Origin: Diploptera punctata
Lineage: Eukaryota; Arthropoda; Insecta; Blattodea; Blaberidae
Assembly (NCBI GenBank): GCA_030220185.1
Contig: JASPKZ010007546.1
Span: 167,001 to 231,000 of the forward strand
Direction of reading: 5' to 3'
Length of the DNA: 64,000 bases
Shown: positions 12,265 through 21,628 of the stretch, piece after piece
How the letters are laid out: each line of letters opens with the position of its first letter
How positions within the stretch are numbered: position 1 is the first letter of the stretch
Program-made: the position numbers and the translations under genes
Notes under the pieces: model-generated
Seen by the model: the letters and a program-made list of their open reading frames with translations, nothing else
What the model was told of the DNA's origin: nothing
The model's database searches: none

Positions 12265-13160
12265 ATTTATATTATTATTCATCCATCCATAGTAATTCTA
12301 CCCGAATGCAGGTCCTTCACTGCAATTATAGCATTTTTCGTGCTATGCTTGCAGCTTTACTAGGAAATTGTAGGTGTGGTATAGTCCTTGAGGGCTAACT
12401 TGTCTAAAATATTTTAGAAAGAGAAAGAGAGTACTCACCATCTTCTTTCTCATTCATACACACATCTCTTCACAGTGACAGCGGTAGGGCAGACACTCCC
12501 TGTAGTGAACATAGATCAGTGGTGGCATTCCCTTCTTCTAAAGATTCTTCCTGGCAAGTTTCTATGTCTTCATTTTCATTTTCATCGTCATCGGTATCGT
12601 CTAAATTTATTTCAAACCGATCACTAATTTCGTCCATTAAACCGTCTGCCTGCCAATATGACTCTTCAATCTTTTCAGTGTGTTCACACGCTCTTCTCCA
12701 ATTTTCTGCAGTCACTTTTAACAGAGCACTCTGATCCAGTCGCCACTGACAAAAATTACCTGACACAAAAGTGACTGGACGGAAGTGGGGGGGGGTGGAG
12801 TTTTTCTAGCATTCCTCAGTAATTTTACAAGGGTAGCCCATTGTGTTTTGCGAAGGGTGGAAGAACAGTTCTCTAGACAAGGATAGCAGAAATCATGCCA
12901 ACTTAGTCCTCCTCCACTATAGCTTTCCGTTGCTTTCCACACCGGTGAAGGGTGATGATGATGATAATGATAAGGGTGATTATGATGATGATGGCCATAT
13001 GATTTCGGGGACCGTTTAGGCCTTAAAATTTTCCTGTCATTTGTCTTACAGGTGAGGAAAAACCCCGATAAAACCTCACCCAGAAAAACTGCCCCGACCG
13101 GGGATCGAACCCGGGCCCGCTGTATGACAAGGCAGCACGCTACCTCGAGACCAGTGGACT
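12265..13160 (-). mobile_element. SINE V3, copy 2, split by an insertion
   Basis: The 5' half (tRNA-like head 'GGATCGAACCCGGGCC' on the plus strand, then the GATGATG body) lies at 12918-13160. The 3' half, ending in CATCCATCC on the plus strand, lies at 12265-12383. The two parts join end to end when compared with the uninterrupted copy at 10435. TATAG occurs at both break points (12379-12383 and 12918-12922). Confidence 0.75.
12384..12917 (-). CDS. 534-bp insert with an acidic ORF, function unknown
   Basis: This insert splits a V3 SINE and is flanked by the 5-bp direct repeat TATAG. Its minus strand has two overlapping frames. One (12718-12942) begins in SINE sequence. The other (12470-12766, 98 codons) contains 'ALLKVTAENWRRACEHTEKI', then 'SYWQADGLMDEISDRFEINL', then an Asp/Glu-rich stretch, and a stop at about 12470. 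Just after the stop the sequence reads AAGATGGTGAGTAC, which resembles a 5' splice site. I do not recognise a family. It may be the C-terminal exon of a DNA-transposon protein, since acidic tails like this are common there. No catalytic motif is visible, and the frame change between the two parts suggests decay. Confidence 0.4.
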
Positions 13161-13479
13161 ATATCATCATAATGAACATTTTACGTTTAGGCTCGGTTAA
13201 GCCAGTTTCTATATCTCAAGATATTCTTGATTTCTCTATCGTTGTTTAGGACTTCCTTTATCTTTCATTTAGGTTCATACTGGAAAACGTCCTTAAGTAA
13301 ATGATTTGAAACTGTTGATTGAAGATAATTTAACAAATATTAGGCTAATATATTTGGATATCTTCTAATATGAATTGAACATTTAACCTTTCGTGAATGA
13401 CTTTTTATCCAAGCCTCTTAGACCTATATCAGGACGTGAAAATCTCGTCTGTGCAGCTTGTAATTTGGTTTTCACCATC

Positions 13480-13565
13480 ATTATCATCAGCATCAAGGAT
13501 TAGACCTGCTGGTCTGTTCTGATCTCATGTTAGTATTGATATGCCCATCTTTTACTGGGTCTTCC
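13480..13565 (-). repeat. LINE 3' tail (minus)
   Basis: Read on the minus strand: 'GGAAGACCCAGTAAAAGATG', a short coding end, then a CATCAAGGATT and GATGATAATGATGG tail. This is the general form of a truncated LINE end. Confidence 0.45.
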
Positions 13566-13764
13566 ATCATTTATTCATCCTAGTGGTTTGTAATGAAGAT
13601 TCTGTTTCGGAATTTGCTTTTCAGTCTAGAATTCAAAACCTAGATTCCATTGACATGTTTTTATTTCCTTAGAAAAGTATTATATTGTGTAGTCGTAATT
13701 CAGTTTTTCCCAAACTCTGGTTTAATGATTTAATTTATTTTTATTCTTCTCATGTTTCACATAG

Positions 13765-13860
13765 AGATGAGGGACGTTCTAGAAGACGATGGGAAGATGA
13801 ATTCTGAGAGCGGAACAGGCCGACGGCCTACCATGATGATGATGATGATGATGATGATTT
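13765..13860 (+). repeat. LINE 3' tail with (ATG)n
   Basis: The plus strand reads 'RDEGRSRRRWEDEF' stop, then 'ERNRPTAYH', then an ATGATG run. This is the last codons and tail of a LINE ORF2. Confidence 0.55.
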
Positions 13861-14206
13861 CTATAATTTCAACTATATATATATATTCTTTACTTTCAGA
13901 AATTAAATATATTAAATAATTATATTCTGATACTTTTCAATAATATTTCCTTCCAATTCTATTTTAATGCTTCTTATTTCTTCTCCGCATATTTCCATGG
14001 GTATTATTTTTGCTAAAAGAGATACTCATTTTATATGTGAAAGCTCATTTTGTAAACCATTCTCTTATATGGTGAAAGTAACCAAAAGTCTGCATAAATA
14101 TAATTTGGGGCGTGTTGTTCCTTGAAATTTTGATTACTTCTGAAATATTGTTTTTATGACTTTCTTAATATAATTTGTTGAAGATTATTTTAAATTTTAT
14201 GTTACA
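13861..14206. other. Non-coding, no assigned element
   Basis: AT-rich, with a short TA run near 13875. Nothing else seen. Confidence 0.45.
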
Positions 14207-14889
14207 CTAGCTAATACCCGACGAACGATCCTATGCCTAAATAAATGAAATAATGAAGATTAATTAAATTATTTAGTATACCCTGCAAGAAACCAAACGT
14301 GGCGGTCGCTGTTCAGTTTTTAATTTCGTATTTCAGGTAAATCTCCACTTCTAATTGTCGGTTTTCGCTCATTTTTGGAAAATATCTACCTCGGTTTATT
14401 TTAAAAGAATATATTGAGTTTTGTTTTGAAATATCGGAAATTGTGACCACTACAACGATTTTTAAATTTTCACTTTAGTTGAAATCCTACACCTAGTGGT
14501 TTTAGAGGGTCCAATTGTTAATCTAAACCAACCAAGGTCCAAATCAGACACACGCAAAAATTAATCAGAATCCATCCAGTCGTTTAGACTGTTTTTAATT
14601 TGGGATTTCAAGTAGAACTCCACTTCTAATTGCCGGATTTCGTTCATTTTTGGAAATACCTACCTCGGTTTATTTTAATAGGGTTGAGTTTCGTTGTGAA
14701 ACATCGAAAAGTGTGATCGATAGAGCGATTTTATATATATTTACTCAGGTTAACTCCTATTCCTAATGATTTTAGAGGGCCCAATTGTGAATCTGAACCT
14801 TTCAGGGACCCACTCAAATATCAAATAGACACACAAAATGTCATCCAAATCGGTCCAGTCGTTTAGGAGGAATTCAGTTACATACACAC

Positions 14890-14890
<1 letters not shown>
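14207..14890 (+). repeat. RTE-type LINE 3' module with internal duplication
   Basis: It begins 'CTAGCTAATACCCGACGAAC', the same edge as 23334, and ends in 'CAGTTACATACACACGTACA' before a TA run. Two units with a period near 275 bp are visible: 'CTCCACTTCTAATTG' recurs at 14343 and 14618, and 'CCTCGGTTTATTTTA' also occurs in both. Confidence 0.6.

Positions 14891-14894
<4 letters not shown>

Positions 14895-14938
<44 letters not shown>
14895..14938. repeat. (TA)n microsatellite
   Basis: TA run forming the tail of the RTE-type module. Confidence 0.9.
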
Positions 14939-14941
<3 letters not shown>

Positions 14942-15010
14942 ACAATGAAAATATCAATGTGAACTGTAAGGAATCCTGTGTAATATATAATTGTAAGTTT
15001 TCACGGCCGG

Positions 15011-15279
15011 CGTCTTGATCCATATTTGGTTCGTCTTTCGGGCTTATAGGCCGTGGTCTGGTTGTCTTCATACTCGACGTATCGTCTACTGCTGCGGTAG
15101 ACCTCATCAGAAGATACTGCGCGCTCTCTGTGAACTCCTCAACAGTCGGCTGCAGACTTGACAGAGAGCACGCAGTATCTCCTGATGAGGTCTGCCGCAG
15201 CAGTAGACGAAACGTCGAGTATGAAGACAACTAGACCACGGCCTATAAGCCCGGAAGACGAACCAAATATTAATCCTGC
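15011..15279. mobile_element. Large palindrome with hammerhead-like core motifs
   Basis: Arms of about 105 bp (about 15020-15127 and 15163-15272) are inverted copies at roughly 90 percent identity. The right arm carries CTGATGAG (15182-15189), a stem-forming GTCT ... AGAC and CGAAAC (15208-15213), which are the conserved parts of a hammerhead ribozyme core. The left arm has the same block inverted, with CGATAC instead of CGAAAC. Stem II has one G more than the classic spacing. Hammerheads are known in Penelope-like elements and retrozymes; assignment to either is inference. Confidence 0.55.
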
Positions 15280-16115
15280 GTAATGTTTAGTTGTATTTTT
15301 TTTCTGTTCGTACATACAAAAAATAGATGACTTATACAAATTGTAGTACTTAAAAATTACAGATGTTTTGAGATTATTTGTATTTCCTTAGAAAAAATAT
15401 TTGGTATTTGTACCGTGTCCCATCAACACTCCTCATGCCCTCTGTAGAATGTTTAGAACGAAAATTTGTTTCGATATTACCACCTATTATAAATGTTCCC
15501 CGTGTATTAAAGTGATGCACCGCGTGTGTATTTGTACACTCACGTAAACAGGGCTATAAGTGGATGATAGCCTGGCGAGGTACCTCACAATGCTATCTGT
15601 GTCTGCAAATAGCGTTGTTCGAGATCATGTTGATGCTCTTTTATTTCTCGTGTCTGTTTGACGACATGTTGTATTCCCTTATCACCAAGCTCGTTTGATA
15701 AAGGAATAACAATTGTGACCAGAATATGTGGATCGATTCAGACAATTTTGTCGATTTACTCTCTCGGTCATAAAATCGAATAATCTCGAAACATACTACT
15801 GCCTAATTTTGAAACCGGAATTACGTTTGATCTACTCAAAGTATATTTATTTATTTAAATGCAGTGGCGTCTGACATTTTTCACTAGCCAACAATGACTG
15901 GGGAAAACAAATAATAACAATAAAGATTATAAAAGATTCGTCGTCTTTTCCCTGGCTTCCTAGTATCTGTTTACGAAGTTGTTGGTTGTTAGGGATGGGT
16001 AAGTTCGGATGTGATCAGCATCCATATATTTTATAGTTTTGCAGAGGATACATTGTTGAGTTTCCACCAATCATTGCGGATGCCAAACATATCAGCTCCT
16101 CAACTTTACTTAAAT
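15280..16115. other. Non-coding, no assigned element
   Basis: No gene, repeat copy or RNA recognised here. Confidence 0.45.
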
Positions 16116-16119
16116 TAAA

Positions 16120-16459
16120 ATGTGGCGGTGAAAATACACAAAAGACACACTGACAATTCTAGACTCAAAAAAGTCTAGGCTTCAACAACCTCATGGACCT
16201 ACTTGGAAAAATGAAGATACCTTTCCATACATACGCCTACGGACGAAAGCCAACCGCTAAACTGACAGCTAAAGGACAACTGACAAACATCACAGGGCAA
16301 GAAGTATTCATGGAACTCCAAGACCGAATATATCCAATCAAGGCTGCTAAAAGACAAGTTTTCAGAATGGAGAGAGGATCAAGACTGCAATTCCAGTCTC
16401 GATCCTCACCTTTGAGAAAACGGACAACTTAAAGACTCAACTTAAAGAACTGACTCATA
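16120..16459 (+). pseudogene. Jockey-type LINE ORF1, upstream part
   Basis: The frame 16193-16432 starts 'MDLLGKMKIPFHTYAYGRKP' and continues through 'NITGQEVFMELQDRIYPIKA'. This matches the PRE_C2HC domain that precedes the zinc knuckles in the nucleic-acid-binding ORF1 of Jockey-type LINEs (FHTY start, a conserved G-L/Q-P-like turn, E-x-x-x-x-L). The frame ends at 16459, where a mariner-like element begins. The missing zinc knuckles are 5.2 kb away at 21629. ORF1 proteins bind the element's RNA, but this copy is split and carries stops. Confidence 0.6.
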
Positions 16460-16651
16460 TGCAGGGTGTAAATAAATTATACCGCATAATTTTATCTACA
16501 TATAGAGGGTTATTATATAAGCATTTTGAGATAATGCATTAATGGTCTACGAAGGAAAATGGGCGAGTTATAGGGAATCAGATTAAATGATATTTCATAC
16601 AGATAAATCAACAGGAGAGCATACTAGGAGGGAAAATTATACTAGAATAAC

Positions 16652-16663
16652 TTCATAGTATTA
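16652..16663. repeat. Target-site duplication, left (tRNA retroposon)
   Basis: The 12-mer TTCATAGTATTA lies here and again at 17700-17711, at the two edges of the tRNA-bearing palindrome. Confidence 0.75.
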
Positions 16664-16684
16664 TATTTGAAGAGAAAAATTTTC

Positions 16685-16757
16685 GCCTAGACCGGGACTC
16701 GAACCCGGGACCCTTGGCTTTCCGGGCCAAGTGCTCTACCAACTGAGCTACCGAGGC
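16685..16757 (-). tRNA. tRNA-like sequence A (GGA loop)
   Basis: 73 nt with a 7-bp acceptor stem (one C-T mismatch at pair 5-68), a GCTC/GAGC D-stem, and a T-stem CCGGG/CCCGG with TTCGAGT loop. The anticodon arm is 19 nt, one pair longer than usual (CTTGGC/GCCAAG), with loop CCGGAAA. Position 33 is C, not U. GGA would read Ser, but the body is class I without a long variable arm, so a normal Ser tRNA is unlikely. A T-run follows within 10 nt. Confidence 0.65.
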
Positions 16758-16986
16758 GAGTTACGATCTAGACGCAAATTTTTCTCTTATGTACGTTGTA
16801 ATTCCCTAGCGCCAAATGCTTGAAACAATAGCTTCTATCTTTGCAAATGGCGGCTTCTTAGTTAAGAAGACATTTATTGGGAATTTAACACTACTTTATA
16901 GCCAGTAGGGCTTCTATTGACGATTTTTATTATTAATTTAACACTTCTCATAGAAGGATAAATTATATTTGAAGAGAAAAATTTTC

Positions 16987-17059
16987 GCCTAGACCGGGAC
17001 TCGAACCCGGGACCCTTGGCTTTCCGGGCCAAGTGCTCTACCAACTGAGCTACCGAGGC
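16987..17059 (-). tRNA. tRNA-like sequence B (GGA loop)
   Basis: Identical in sequence to copy A as far as I can see, 302 bp downstream and in the same direction. It is followed on its own strand by the T-run and the 54-bp tail, then by the spacer leading to copy A. Confidence 0.65.
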
Positions 17060-17258
17060 GAGTTACGATCTAGACGCAAATTTTTCTCTTATGTACGTTG
17101 TAATTCCCTAGCGCCAATTGCTTGAAACAATAGCTTCTATCTTTGCAAATGGCGGCTTCTTAGTTAAGAAGACATTTATTGGGAATTTAACACTACTTTA
17201 TAGCCAGTAGGGAATTACAACGTACATAAGAGAAAAATTTGCGTCTAGATCGTAACTC

Positions 17259-17331
17259 GCCTCGGTAGCTCAGTTGGTAGAGCACTTGGCCCGGAAAGCC
17301 AAGGGTCCCGGGTTCGAGTCCCGGTCTAGGC
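17259..17331 (+). tRNA. tRNA-like sequence C (GGA loop)
   Basis: Mirror copy of B on the plus strand. 'AAAATTTTTCTC' directly after the acceptor stem would act as a Pol III stop. The leader upstream contains 'AGAGAAAAATTTGCGTCTAG', shared by all copies of the element. Confidence 0.65.
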
Positions 17332-17560
17332 GAAAATTTTTCTCTTCAAATATAATTTATCCTTCTATGAGAAGTGTTAAATTAATAATAAAAATCGTCA
17401 ATAGAAGCCCTACTGGCTATAAAGTAGTGTTAAATTCCCAATAAATGTCTTCTTAACTAAGAAGCCGCCATTTGCAAAGATAGAAGCTATTGTTTCAAGC
17501 ATTTGGCGCTAGGGAATTACAACGTACATAAGAGAAAAATTTGCGTCTAGATCGTAACTC

Positions 17561-17633
17561 GCCTCGGTAGCTCAGTTGGTAGAGCACTTGGCCCGGAAAG
17601 CCAAGGGTCCCGGGTTCGAGTCCCGGTCTAGGC
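17561..17633 (+). tRNA. tRNA-like sequence D (GGA loop)
   Basis: Mirror copy of A. It is the outermost plus-strand copy and is followed by the T-run, the tail and the right-hand target duplication at 17700. Confidence 0.65.
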
Positions 17634-17699
17634 GAAAATTTTTCTCTTCAAATATAATTTATCCTTCTATGAGAAGTGTTAAATTAATAATAAAAATCG

Positions 17700-17711
17700 T
17701 TCATAGTATTA
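17700..17711. repeat. Target-site duplication, right (tRNA retroposon)
   Basis: Second copy of TTCATAGTATTA, directly after the tail of the compound retroposon. Confidence 0.75.
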
Positions 17712-17889
17712 ATTTCGAGATCCTAATTCCTAATAATTCAACAACAACGTTTATGAATTATTGGGTTATCAAATTCCTTAAAATTTCGATCTGAGGAGAT
17801 AATTACACGCCACTGCACTGGTTACAGTAGAATCGGAACAATATGAGTCTTAGTACAGAGTGAAACACGCAGAATCTGCGTAATTAACT

Positions 17890-18112
17890 TGTGGCTTAAT
17901 GGTCAAAGTGATAGATTTAAGATTCAAACACTGGTGGTTCAAATCACGGCAGGCGACTTTCTTCTTTCTTTCTTTCTTTCTCTTCTTTCTTTCTCTCCTT
18001 TCTTTCTCTCCTTTCTTTCTCTCCTTTCTTTCTCTCCTTTCTTTCTCTCCTTTCTTTCTCTCCTTTCTTTCTCTCCTTTCTTTCTCTCTTTCTTTCGTTC
18101 TTTCTTCACTAT
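17890..18112 (+). repeat. tRNA-like head followed by (CTTT)n-rich tract
   Basis: A weak tRNA-like block (GGCTTAATGGTCAAAGTG ... GGTGGTTCAAATCACGG) at 17890-17955 is followed by a 150-bp pyrimidine tract of CTTT and CTCCTTT units. The long Lys/Glu/Arg frames across the tract are simple-repeat artefacts. Confidence 0.6.
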
Positions 18113-18269
18113 GATATGTTGACACTGAAATTTGTTTAATATGGGCATGCGTTCATCTATTGCTTATGAAATTAACATCTGATTAGAAGTTACTTCAGTA
18201 TCAGTTCAGTTGCATCACATGAAAGCATCATGCAACATCTTTACAGTTATGTTAAACTTGACGATATGC

Positions 18270-19290
18270 TTTTGATTTATGGCGCAGCACAAGGTAATGG
18301 TGTAAGAGCTACTGACATGTACGCGGAGGGTATCCGGATAGACGTCATCCTCACCGAACAACTTTTGAGTCTGTTGATAGGGGTTTGCGGGAGCATGGGA
18401 TGTTGAAGGTAAACAGAGTAGACGCCGGTGCAAGACGTACGTGCCGCACTGCAGATTTTGAAGAAAACGTTCTTCATAGAGTGAAAGAGGAACATTCTAC
18501 TAGTACTCGTGCTATCGGACGTGTAATAGGTACGAACCATCAAAGTGTATGGGAAGTCCTGCATGAAGATCAGCTCTATCCCTTTCATCTGCAAAAAGTA
18601 CAAGTCTTACAACCACTGGAATTCGCTCAACGGACCCAATTTTGTAATTGGGCTTTGCTGCAACCACCGCACTTCTTTCCTCGGTATTATTCACTGATGA
18701 GGCAATATTTAATAGGGGTGGGCTGGTTCTGAACTCGAAGAACAGTCATGTGTGGGATTATAAAATCCAGAGGAGTCACCAGCAGAGATTTTCGGTGAAC
18801 GTAGGCATAATTTCTGACCACATCATTCGCTCCTACCTTTTTCCTCAGAGATTAAATGGTGTAACTTATAAGACATTTTTAGAGCACGTCCTACCTACGT
18901 TACTGGAATAAGTTCCCCTCCACATCAGGATTAACATGTGGTTTCAGCACGATGGAGGTCCTCCCCATTTCTGCCGAAATGTGCGAAATTATTTGGATGG
19001 AGTGTATCGTGGCCGTTGGATAGGAAGAGGTAGTCCAACTGTATGTGGCCACCTCGCTCTCCAGATCCGAGTCACCTTGATTATTTCTTGAGGGGGCATC
19101 TGAAATAACTGGTGTATGCAACCCCTGTTGATAGAGATGCCCTCTTAATTGCACGCATAATCGCAACATGTGATGTGATCCGTGATACACCTGGTATCTT
19201 GAACGGGGTACGAATCCTTTCGTCGCCGATGTCGCCTGTGTTGTGAGAATGGAGGTGGCCAATTTGAACAAATTCTTTAATGAGTCTGAA
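18270..19290 (+). pseudogene. Tc1/mariner-type transposase of element A, broken
   Basis: A cut-and-paste transposase of the IS630/Tc1/mariner superfamily. In order: an N-terminal helical part; an HTH region around 'STSTRAIGRVIGTNHQSVWE' then VLHE; the first catalytic Asp in 'LFTDEAIFNRGG'; 'NSKNSHVWD'; the second Asp in WFQHDGGPPH (codon at 18951); and the third in SPDPSHLDYF (codon at 19079). The last two are about 42 codons apart, as in element B. Several frameshifts and a stop at 18909 break it. It is older and more diverged than B. Confidence 0.75.
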
Positions 19291-19352
19291 GGTGCTTTAC
19301 CTTTTCTCTGGTTTACTCAAATGCATTGCTTTTATTTCCCAATAACATTATA

Positions 19353-20996
19353 CAGGGTGTTTCGAAATTCAATGCTCAAACTGCTAGGTATGGTGCAGAA
19401 GACAAAAACAAATATATTTTGTTAAATAACCATGTGTCGGAAATTCGTACGTATTGAGTACTGAGCATGCGAAGGTAGTACGAGAGTGGAGGAGATATTA
19501 AATGAGCAATTATTTTTACAAATCCATTACACTAAATTCTGTACTTGATTTGAAGTGTGCAGTGCGTTGTGATGCCATACTTCGACACTGAGTAAGTAAA
19601 CAGCACAAGTAACTGTGTAACGGACTAAGCATCAACATGGAACGCTACTCATGGAGAGAACTGCGAGACATGAACTTTGTCTATGGTGCGGCTGAGGGTA
19701 ATAGTCGGCAAGCCCAGAGAATGTACCGCGAACTTTACCCTGCACGAAGATGTCCGGATTATCGTACATTTACTTCAATCCACGATCGACTAGGGAATAC
19801 TGCCACATTGGTGGTAAGCAGGCCTAATGCTGGCAGACCACGTACTGTTACACATTGAACGCAATCCAGAGACAAGTACACGTGTAATTGCTTCTGAGCT
19901 CGGTGTTCACCATTGTTTTGTATGGAGAGTGTTGCATGAACAGCAACTTCATTCTTTTCGTCCTATGAGAGAGCAGGCCATGGGACCAGATGACTACCCA
20001 CATCGTCTTCAATTTGTACGCTGGTTTCTGCAACAAACTAATGAAGACCCTCTGTCCTGAAGTTGTGATGTTTTCAGATGAGGCTCAATTTAATAGAGAT
20101 GGTATGTACAATTCACACAACTCTCATGTATGGTCGGATGACAATCCACGTACTACAGTTTTGAGGGGTCATCAGAGAAGATTTGCTGTAAACATTTGGG
20201 CCGGTGTATCGTAGGAGACTACTTGCTTGGGCCCTACATGTTGCCTTCTCGACTCAGGTGGCCAATGTACAGACTGTTCTTAGAAGTTCACCTGCCGACT
20301 TTACTGGAGGATGTACCTCTCCATATCAGGAGGAGGATGTGGTTTCAACATGATGGTGCCCCATCTCACTTTGCAGACCCAGTGCGTGCCGCAATAAACA
20401 ACACTTTTGGGAATAGGTGGATCGGCCGGGGTGGACCTGTAAATTGGCCTGCAAGATCCCCGGACCTCACTCCATTGGATTTCTTTCTCTGAGGCTACAT
20501 GAAGATCCAAGTATACTCTTAACCTGTTGAATCTGAGATGGAGCTCGTAGCAAGGATTCTTGCAGCGGCAACAAACTTACGAACACGCCACACATTTTCC
20601 AGCGGACAAGGGACTCTCTACTACGTCGGTAACGCCTGTGCAACGAGGTAAATGGTGCTCATTTCGAACATTTATTGTAAACGTTGGTCAGGGCATTAAA
20701 GTAATATACTCATGTAACAGTGTTTTCTTTCAATTCCACCGCAATTACATCCTTACTTCCTTACTCAATGTTGAAAAGTATGACGTCAGAACATTTACGT
20801 ACTTTCAAATCATTTAGTGTAACGGTTTAAAATAAATGGTTTGCTTTGTATCTCCTTCTGCACTCCCGTATTACTTTCGCACGCTCCGTACTCAATACGT
20901 ACGAATTTCCGACACATGGTTATTTAACAAAATATATTTGTTTTTGCCTTCTGCATCATACCTAGCAGTTTGAGCATTGAATTTCGAAACACCCTG
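19353..20996 (+). mobile_element. Mariner-like element B with long inverted repeats
   Basis: 1644 bp, bounded by TA at 19351-19352 and 20997-20998. Inverted repeats of about 146 bp (19353-19498 and 20849-20996) start CAGGGTGTTTCGAAATTCA and differ at only a few sites over the first 110 bp. It is inserted inside element A, whose ends share the CAGGGTGT start. The near-identical ends show it is younger than its host. Confidence 0.85.
19637..20510 (+). pseudogene. DD41D-type mariner transposase, frameshifted
   Basis: It starts 'MERYSWRELRDMNFVYGAAE', the usual start of this insect transposase group, then 'SRQAQRMYRELYP' and 'NPETSTRVIASELGVHH' (HTH). Catalytic residues are all present: D in 'FSDEAQFNRDG' (20077), D in 'WFQHDGAPSH' (20352) and D in 'SPDLTPLDFF' (20478). 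Exactly 41 residues separate the second and third, which fits the DD41D ('visitor'-like) lineage; that assignment is inference. It is disabled by frame changes near 19850, 20040 and 20205 and by TGA in place of a Trp codon at 20490. It would have acted on the flanking inverted repeats. Confidence 0.8.
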
Positions 20997-20998
20997 TA

Positions 20999-21524
20999 TA
21001 TGCCATGTGTACATTGACTATACCTCTTCATGTTATTAATCACTGCACTATCATTTATCTAAGTACGTAAGTTCTATACAGTACCAATTACTCACTTTAT
21101 TTACGAATCCTATTGCACTCTACAGTAATCGTATTATTATTACAACCTTTCAAATACGTGTCTGTACAATACGTTCCATAGATCAGTTCACTACGATCAC
21201 TCGAGCTTTGAGCCGACATTCCATCACCGTATTCTGTAAAATAATTAATAAACAATTAAACCAGAAGTAAATCTACGCACGTAACTAATTTACAGTACGT
21301 ACTTAATAAAGGAAGAAATAAAAAAAAAAGTATACACGTACTGTAGATAGTTTCGAACGTGATGCCTAAATCTTACGTTTGCGTCGGCATTAGACGGCTA
21401 TAATCACTGAACTAACGGCGCATACTTCTTGCAAGTTATAGTCTCTGTATCATATTATTTCCATTATAATTTGAAATAATCTGTGGCGTGCTAACCATTT
21501 TACAAATTGATCATAACTTGGACA
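20999..21524. other. Inner part of mariner-like element A, non-coding
   Basis: Between the nested element B and the right inverted repeat of A. No ORF or further insertion recognised. Confidence 0.5.
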
Positions 21525-21628
21525 TTATTATTCGTAGACCATTAGTTCATTATCTCAAAATGCGTATATAATACCCCTCTATACGTAGTTAAATTTATGT
21601 GGTATAATTCATTTACACCCTGTATATG

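Larger units (their letters stand above)
16664..17699 (+). mobile_element. Compound tRNA-bearing inverted retroposon
   Basis: Four near-identical 73-nt tRNA-like sequences are arranged minus, minus, plus, plus. Within each half the repeat period is exactly 302 bp (16685 to 16987; 17259 to 17561). The halves mirror each other around 17159, with a 99-bp unpaired centre (17110-17208). A monomer reads spacer, leader, tRNA, T-run, then a 3' tail ending 'AATTAATAATAAAAATCG'. The tail faces the right-hand edge and a 12-bp target duplication flanks the whole, as for a retrotransposed unit. No ORF. A simple version lies at 27605-28068. No published family of this design is known to me. Confidence 0.75.
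16460..21628 (+). mobile_element. Mariner-like element A (host of two later insertions)
   Basis: Inverted terminal repeats of about 97 bp: left 16460-16556 starts TGCAGGGTGTAAAT, and the right end at 21628 is the inverse of TACAGGGTGTAAAT. A TA dinucleotide flanks both ends. Without the tRNA retroposon (16664-17699) and element B (19353-20996) its size is about 2.45 kb. Its own transposase lies at 18270-19290. It interrupts the Jockey-type ORF1, whose two halves lie immediately outside. Confidence 0.75.

Noticed and set aside
15182..15213. An active hammerhead ribozyme
   Set aside because: Core motifs are present but stem II carries an extra G and no matching cleavage site and stem I could be assembled, so only the motif is reported.
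16685..17633. Cluster of functional tRNA-Ser genes
   Set aside because: Anticodon arm one pair too long, C at position 33, no long variable arm, and all copies lie inside a mobile palindrome.
16663..17640. 302-bp direct repeats as a CRISPR-like or satellite array
   Set aside because: Only two units per direction, inverted as a whole, with tRNA folds and flanking target duplication; no short repeats with unique spacers.
17850..18125. Long Lys/Glu/Arg-rich protein frames
   Set aside because: Translation of the CTTT/CTCCTTT pyrimidine tract in all frames.
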